Below are positions 60,180-64,000 of a DNA stretch of 64,000 bases, one piece after another (within the stretch, counting starts at the first letter, position 1; every line of letters begins with the position of its first letter). Position numbers and translations under genes: made by a program. This DNA is from Chitinophagales bacterium (GTDB lineage Bacteria; Bacteroidota; Bacteroidia; Chitinophagales; Chitinophagaceae), in the NCBI GenBank assembly GCA_017303415.1, contig JAFLBJ010000001.1, forward strand, positions 496,001-560,000, given 5' to 3'. The notes under the pieces were generated by a model. The model was not told the DNA's origin. It ran no database searches and saw only the letters and a program-made list of their open reading frames with translations.

Positions 60180-60467
60180 TAGAACGGATGACGGATGACA
60201 GTTGACCGATGACAGATGGCGGATGACAGATGGCGGAGGCTTGCTGTGCGAGACCTCTGGTCTCGCACCTATCTCCCGTCGCCTCCGGCGACAAAATATG
60301 TGCAGCCTATTAGAATGATATAGGTTGTTATTCGAGTCGCCAGAGGCGACAAGATAATCGTGCGAGACCAGAGGTCTCGCACAGCCGCCCTCCGCCATCT
60401 GTCATCCGCCATCTGTCATCCGTCATCCGTCATCCAACATCTAACATCTAACATCCAACACCCCCCG
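60180..60467. repeat. Mosaic intergenic repeat with paired palindromes (copies B and C)
   Basis: Direct repeats GGATGACGGATGACAG and GACAGATGGCGGA (60185-60238) lead to a palindrome with arms GTGCGAGACC and GGTCTCGCAC at 60246-60268. GTCGCC-TCC-GGCGAC follows at 60278-60292. A linker precedes GTCGCC-AGA-GGCGAC (60336-60350), the shared linker AAGATAATC, and the second GTGCGAGACC palindrome (60360-60382). Inverted words ATCTGTCATCCGCC and ATCTAACATCC (60395-60460) close it. The gap of about 360 bp between arsR and the EamA gene holds nothing else that I recognise. Confidence 0.85.
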
Positions 60468-61358
60468 CTACCCCCTCTTCACCCACGAAATAATAACCCC
60501 ACTCGTAATAATACAAAATATCCCGGCCCAGGAGATCAGGTCGGGGAAGGGGTCGTTGAGCATCATACCTATAAATACGCTGAAGATGATATTGGCATAC
60601 CCTACCGCGGAAACAATACCCGCTTTATCCGAACCGTAGGCGCGGGTAACAAAGTATTGACCAAAAAGCGCGGCCAGTCCGAGTAAGAGAAGCAATCCCC
60701 ATTCAATTCCCTGGGGCCATTTCCAGGCTATAAAAAAAACCTCATCCACTGGAAGGGCGAAAACCGCGCGGGCCACCATAAACAATAGCGGGACCAACAC
60801 ACCCGTACCGATAAATGCAAGTACAATGATGCGGGGATCATAATATTTATTCAACCGTCCCACAGTGATATAAGCAAGTGCAGAGGTAATACCGGATATC
60901 AAGCCGGCCAAATGATAATACCAGGGAAAATGCATCACTGGTTTATAAATAAGCAACATGCCCAGGAAACCAAGTAATACCGCCAATAAAACCCTTTTGC
61001 CATTATACTCCCTGAACAACAAAAAGCTAAACACTGCTATAAACAAGGCCGAGGTGAGGTTATAACTCATGGCCGTTCCCAACGGAATATGCAGGATACA
61101 ATAAAGAAGGGTATAAAGTGCCGTAGTGCCCATCAAACCCCGAAACAGCAATAAATGAAATTTGCCACCCTGACTGGCCGGTGGCCGGGTGATCAGACTG
61201 GCTGCGAGAAAAATAAGTCCAATGAGGTTGCGGTAAAATACAAGCTGCCCGGCATTGAAGTCTCCTTTTAATGCCTTGGCGGCTCCGCCCATGATGGAAA
61301 ACCCCATCGCGGCAAGCAACATGTAGAATACCCCTTTATATTTCTCCTGAATATTCAT
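60468..61358 (-). CDS. EamA/DMT superfamily transporter
   Basis: Inner-membrane transporter of 296 residues with ten helices in two EamA halves (about 10-140 and 150-290). Typical elements are GGAAKALKGDFNAGQLVFYRNLIGLIF (in part, about 24), the first-half end VLLGFLGMLLIYKP, and LAALFGQYFVTRAYGSDKAGIVSAVGYANIIFS (in part, about 230). Drug/metabolite exporters of this type move amino acids, nucleosides or other metabolites; the substrate is unknown. It lies downstream of the aminotransferase gene (45 bp), possibly in one transcript. Confidence 0.88.
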   Translation of the reverse strand: MNIQEKYKGVFYMLLAAMGFSIMGGAAKALKGDFNAGQLVFYRNLIGLIFLAASLITRPPASQGGKFHLLLFRGLMGTTALYTLLYCILHIPLGTAMSYNLTSALFIAVFSFLLFREYNGKRVLLAVLLGFLGMLLIYKPVMHFPWYYHLAGLISGITSALAYITVGRLNKYYDPRIIVLAFIGTGVLVPLLFMVARAVFALPVDEVFFIAWKWPQGIEWGLLLLLGLAALFGQYFVTRAYGSDKAGIVSAVGYANIIFSVFIGMMLNDPFPDLISWAGIFCIITSGVIISWVKRG

Positions 61359-61403
61359 TCATCACACTTGGTTCAAAGGACTAAAAGCTAATAGTTTTCT
61401 GTC

Positions 61404-62555
61404 TTATTGAATTGATTGTAATCTGGAAACCGCTTCCTCCAGGGTTTCTTCCTTCTTGGAAAAACAAAACCGTACAACCTTATTATCCTCACCCGACTGA
61501 TAAAAAGCCGAAACGGGAATGGTAGCCACCCCGTATTCCTTTGTCACGCGAATGGCAAAGTCCTTATCTGCCTCATCACTGATCCGGTTGTATTTGGCAC
61601 AGATAAAATAACTCCCGTGGCTATCCAACAGGTCAAAGCGGGTGTTTTTCATCAGGGAAATGAAATGATCTCTTTTCTTTTGCATAAGGCCGGACAGGGA
61701 TATATAGGCCTCTTTATTTTTCAAATACTCCGCCAGTGCTACCTGGGTTGGGGTAAAACAACTAAAGGAGTTGAACTGGTGCACCTTGGTAAACTCCTTC
61801 ATCAGAGGTGCCGGGGCGATACAATAGCCAAGTTTCCAACCCGTGCAGTTGTAAACCTTTCCAAAAGAAAAGCAGACAAAGCTCCTTTCAAGCAGGTCGC
61901 TGTAGCGAAGAATACTCCGATGGGGAAGTTCATCATAGATCAGGTGTTCATACACCTCGTCACTCACAATAAAAATATTCGTGCCCTTCGTGATCGCTCG
62001 TAATTGCTGAATATCGTCTTCACTCAGCACGGCGCCCGTTGGATTATGGGGAGAATTGATAAGTATGGCTTTTGTACGGGGTGTAATGGCCGCGCGCACC
62101 TGGTCCCAGTCAATATGATAATCTGGATACACCAGTGAAATCCGTACCGCCCTGGCCCCATTCACCTCCACATTGGGTATATAACTGTCGTAGGCCGGTT
62201 CAAATACAATGACCTCATCACCCGGTTGAAGTATGGCGGTAAGTGCGGAATAAATGGCATAGGTCCCTCCGGGTGTGATCACCACTTCGGTATCAGGATT
62301 GATCGACGTACCATAGAGGTACTTCACTTTGTCGGCAATCGCTTCCCGCAGGGGAAGCCAACCGGGCATCGGCGCATATTGGTTATACCCATCCCGCATG
62401 GCCCTGGACACCAGCTCCACCAGATCCGCATTCATTGGAAAATCCGGAAACCCCTGACCGAGGTTTATGGCCTTGTGCGCTGTGGCCAGGCCGCTCATTA
62501 CGGCGAAAATCGTAGTTCCTACCCTGGGAAGCTTTGAATCGATCGTCATATCCAT
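61404..62555 (-). CDS. Class I/II pyridoxal-phosphate aminotransferase (methionine aminotransferase-like)
   Basis: 383-residue fold-type I aminotransferase. INLGQGFPDFP (about 30), GYNQYAPMPGWLPLREAIA (about 56), NSPHNPTGAVLS (about 167) and the PLP lysine in FSFGKVYNCTGWKLGY (about 230) match the YbdL/kynurenine-aminotransferase-like subgroup, usually annotated as methionine aminotransferase. It transfers an amino group between an amino acid and a 2-oxo acid; methionine salvage is likely but not proven. The frame starts at 62555; a Met at 62549 is an alternative. Confidence 0.9.
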   Translation of the reverse strand: MDMTIDSKLPRVGTTIFAVMSGLATAHKAINLGQGFPDFPMNADLVELVSRAMRDGYNQYAPMPGWLPLREAIADKVKYLYGTSINPDTEVVITPGGTYAIYSALTAILQPGDEVIVFEPAYDSYIPNVEVNGARAVRISLVYPDYHIDWDQVRAAITPRTKAILINSPHNPTGAVLSEDDIQQLRAITKGTNIFIVSDEVYEHLIYDELPHRSILRYSDLLERSFVCFSFGKVYNCTGWKLGYCIAPAPLMKEFTKVHQFNSFSCFTPTQVALAEYLKNKEAYISLSGLMQKKRDHFISLMKNTRFDLLDSHGSYFICAKYNRISDEADKDFAIRVTKEYGVATIPVSAFYQSGEDNKVVRFCFSKKEETLEEAVSRLQSIQ

Positions 62556-62621
62556 ACTATAAAATATATAATACGAATTTAACCCCTTCCAAACATTTAT
62601 TAACTTAGAAAAAAGAATACC

Positions 62622-63224
62622 ATGCGAACCTGTCTTATACTCATTCTAACCACCTTCTTTATTCTTAGTTGTACTGAAACCCGGGAAAAAGAAACTACTC
62701 CAAAAAGCGTTGCCGTAGTTGAAGGAGAAGAAAGCGGCCTTTTCTCCTATAAAAGGTCAGGATCGAATGATCTGGTTGATAAATTATTCAATGAAGCATT
62801 GAAGAACGATAAAAGATTACAATCCCTTTATGAAGAATATAAAAAACTGACCAGCCAAAAATTATTGGACTCCACCAAAGTTTTTCGTGAATATTACAAC
62901 AACAGTTTAGAATACTATTCCAGTTCAAAAGAATCATATACGCCCTTAATTAAGGATTCGTTGTTGCGACAAATAACAGAAGATGGCATTTCAAAAAGCC
63001 AAAACAGGTTTCTTTTGAACACCAAACAACTTTCTGACCTGGATAGTCAGCTACGAAAAAAAGTAGTGGAGATTGAGGACAGGATAATTGTGTTGAAACT
63101 GAAAGTAACGCTCAAAATGCTGGAAGAGTACCAAAAAGACGGAATGCCCAATCCCTCACCCATGGAAGCATTGTCAAGTGAAATGGATAAGATGAAAAGA
63201 AGATTAGATAGCGCTGTGCAATAA
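62622..63224 (+). CDS. Helical lipoprotein of unknown function
   Basis: 200-residue protein starting MRTCLILILTTFFILSC, a lipoprotein signal with lipobox ILSC (Cys17). The mature part is charged and mainly helical with coiled-coil character (LQSLYEEYKKLTSQKLLD about 68; LDSQLRKKVVEIEDRIIVLKLK about 140, in part). No family is recognised. It is monocistronic and converges on an OmpR-type regulator gene with a small hairpin (CCCGA-TGTT-TCGGG, 63262-63275) in the 70-bp gap. Confidence 0.7.
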   Translation: MRTCLILILTTFFILSCTETREKETTPKSVAVVEGEESGLFSYKRSGSNDLVDKLFNEALKNDKRLQSLYEEYKKLTSQKLLDSTKVFREYYNNSLEYYSSSKESYTPLIKDSLLRQITEDGISKSQNRFLLNTKQLSDLDSQLRKKVVEIEDRIIVLKLKVTLKMLEEYQKDGMPNPSPMEALSSEMDKMKRRLDSAVQ

Positions 63225-63294
63225 ATTTCTGTGCGCTCTGAAACATAATTTTTCCCACGGTCCCGATGTTTCGGGGCACCAAATACACATAAAC

Positions 63295-63984
63295 CTAGGA
63301 TATGACAAAGCGGTAGCCTATACCCTTAATGGTGATGATCTCCAGTGCAGGATCATCTTTCAAATAGCCACGAAGTTTTGTAATATATACATCCAGGTTG
63401 CGGGAATTGAAGAAAGAGTCATTTCCCCAGAGTAAATTGAGAATATCTTTTCGGTCAATGATCTTTTCACGGTTCTCATACAGGATCTTCAGCAGCTCCG
63501 TTTCGCGATAAGAGAGTTTTCGCTCTTCCTTCCCGTTTACAAGTACCTGCCGGTGGAGGTGAAATTGAAGTTTACCAATGGCCACCGAATCGGTCATGGG
63601 CTTGGCGCCTGTATCCATCCTTGTCTTAAGCGCATGTTGTATCCGAATGATCAACTCCTCCATACTAAATGGTTTACGGATATAATCATTTCCGCCCAGG
63701 GAAAAACCTTTTACCACATCTTCGGTCTGCGTCTTCGCTGTAAGGAAAATAATGGGAACTGTTTCATCTACCGCCCGGATCTCATCAGCAATGGTAAACC
63801 CATCCTTATTGGGAAGCATTACATCCAGCACACAGATATCAGGCTTTATTTTTTGAAAAAGGGGAAAGGCCTTGGCACCGTCTCCTTCCATCGCTACGGT
63901 AAAGCCACGGCTCTCGAGGCTTTCTTTGACGATTTTTCCCAGAAAGAGTTCATCCTCGATGTACAATACTTTGGTTTCAGCCAT
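63295..63984 (-). CDS. OmpR-family response regulator
   Basis: 229-residue DNA-binding regulator. The receiver (about 5-120) has the acidic pair in YIEDELFLG, phospho-acceptor Asp near 52 in CVLDVMLPNKDG, and Lys near 103 in IRKPFSMEEL. The winged HTH (about 135-228) has LSYRETELLKILYENREKIIDR (in part) and LDVYITKLRGYLKDDP, ending KGIGYRFVIS. It resembles the RprY-type regulators of Bacteroidota. The cognate kinase gene, expected upstream on the same strand, is outside the window. Confidence 0.93.
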   Translation of the reverse strand: MAETKVLYIEDELFLGKIVKESLESRGFTVAMEGDGAKAFPLFQKIKPDICVLDVMLPNKDGFTIADEIRAVDETVPIIFLTAKTQTEDVVKGFSLGGNDYIRKPFSMEELIIRIQHALKTRMDTGAKPMTDSVAIGKLQFHLHRQVLVNGKEERKLSYRETELLKILYENREKIIDRKDILNLLWGNDSFFNSRNLDVYITKLRGYLKDDPALEIITIKGIGYRFVIS

Positions 63985-64000
63985 GTTGTTTGGGCAAATT

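Noticed and set aside
59958..60686. Open frames of 108 and 146 codons across the arsR-EamA gap
   Set aside because: Both are made of the mosaic repeat plus antisense of known genes.

Overview
The window looks like a chromosomal segment of a Bacteroidota bacterium, most likely Chitinophagaceae or a close relative. The reasons are many promoters with the Bacteroidota -7 box TAnnTTTG, weak Shine-Dalgarno sequences, SPII lipoproteins, a futalosine-pathway menaquinone gene (mqnC), a fused E1 alpha/beta dehydrogenase, and large hybrid sensor kinases. No rRNA, tRNA, CRISPR array, transposase or phage module was recognised. The species assignment is inference.

Layout. 0-1.5 kb: a TolC-type efflux channel (cut by the window edge) and a TetR regulator, each preceded by the same 13-bp operator. 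1.7-9 kb: central carbon genes, pyruvate phosphate dikinase and GTP-type PEP carboxykinase, with an AspT/YidE-type transporter and a DUF2490 protein between them. 9.2-12.5 kb: a choice-of-anchor I lipoprotein, an ECF sigma factor with an overlapping four-helix membrane partner, and small membrane/lipoproteins. 12.5-16.1 kb: a three-gene two-component operon. 16.5-23 kb: a carboxypeptidase-regulatory-like lipoprotein, a 5-oxoprolinase operon (pxpB-pxpC-pxpA) ending in an NRAMP-fold transporter without the metal ligands, and a divergent radical SAM/SPASM gene. 23-31 kb: housekeeping and envelope genes (SnoaL-like, MarR, GHL10 hydrolase, rpoN, PAP2-like, L,D-transpeptidase, AI-2E-type permease, MATE pump).

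31.8-40 kb: a leftward signalling operon of sigma-54 activator, FIST sensor and soluble hybrid kinase with HPt, followed by a membrane hybrid kinase. Two TTCCA-N5-TGGAA palindromes precede it. 40.1-43.5 kb: an AT-richer patch (DoxX-like, DUF2071, membrane methyltransferase, membrane protein, two orphans) that may be acquired. 43.5-58.3 kb: nitrilase, Na/Pi symporter, a Crp regulator behind two small overlapping genes, penicillin acylase, fused E1, holin-like protein, an M16 peptidase pair, a PDZ aspartyl protease, mqnC and small membrane proteins.

58.3-60.2 kb: an arsenic locus (arsR-arsM and arsC). Between arsM and a strong terminator lies an unannotated 20-residue peptide gene rich in paired cysteines. 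ArsR, ArsM and this peptide all end in Cys-Cys-stop. This is the most unusual item in the window. The right end carries a DMT transporter, an aminotransferase, a lipoprotein and an OmpR-type regulator.

Intergenic gaps are unusually rich in palindromic and short-period repeats of several families, often touching stop codons. They are listed separately.
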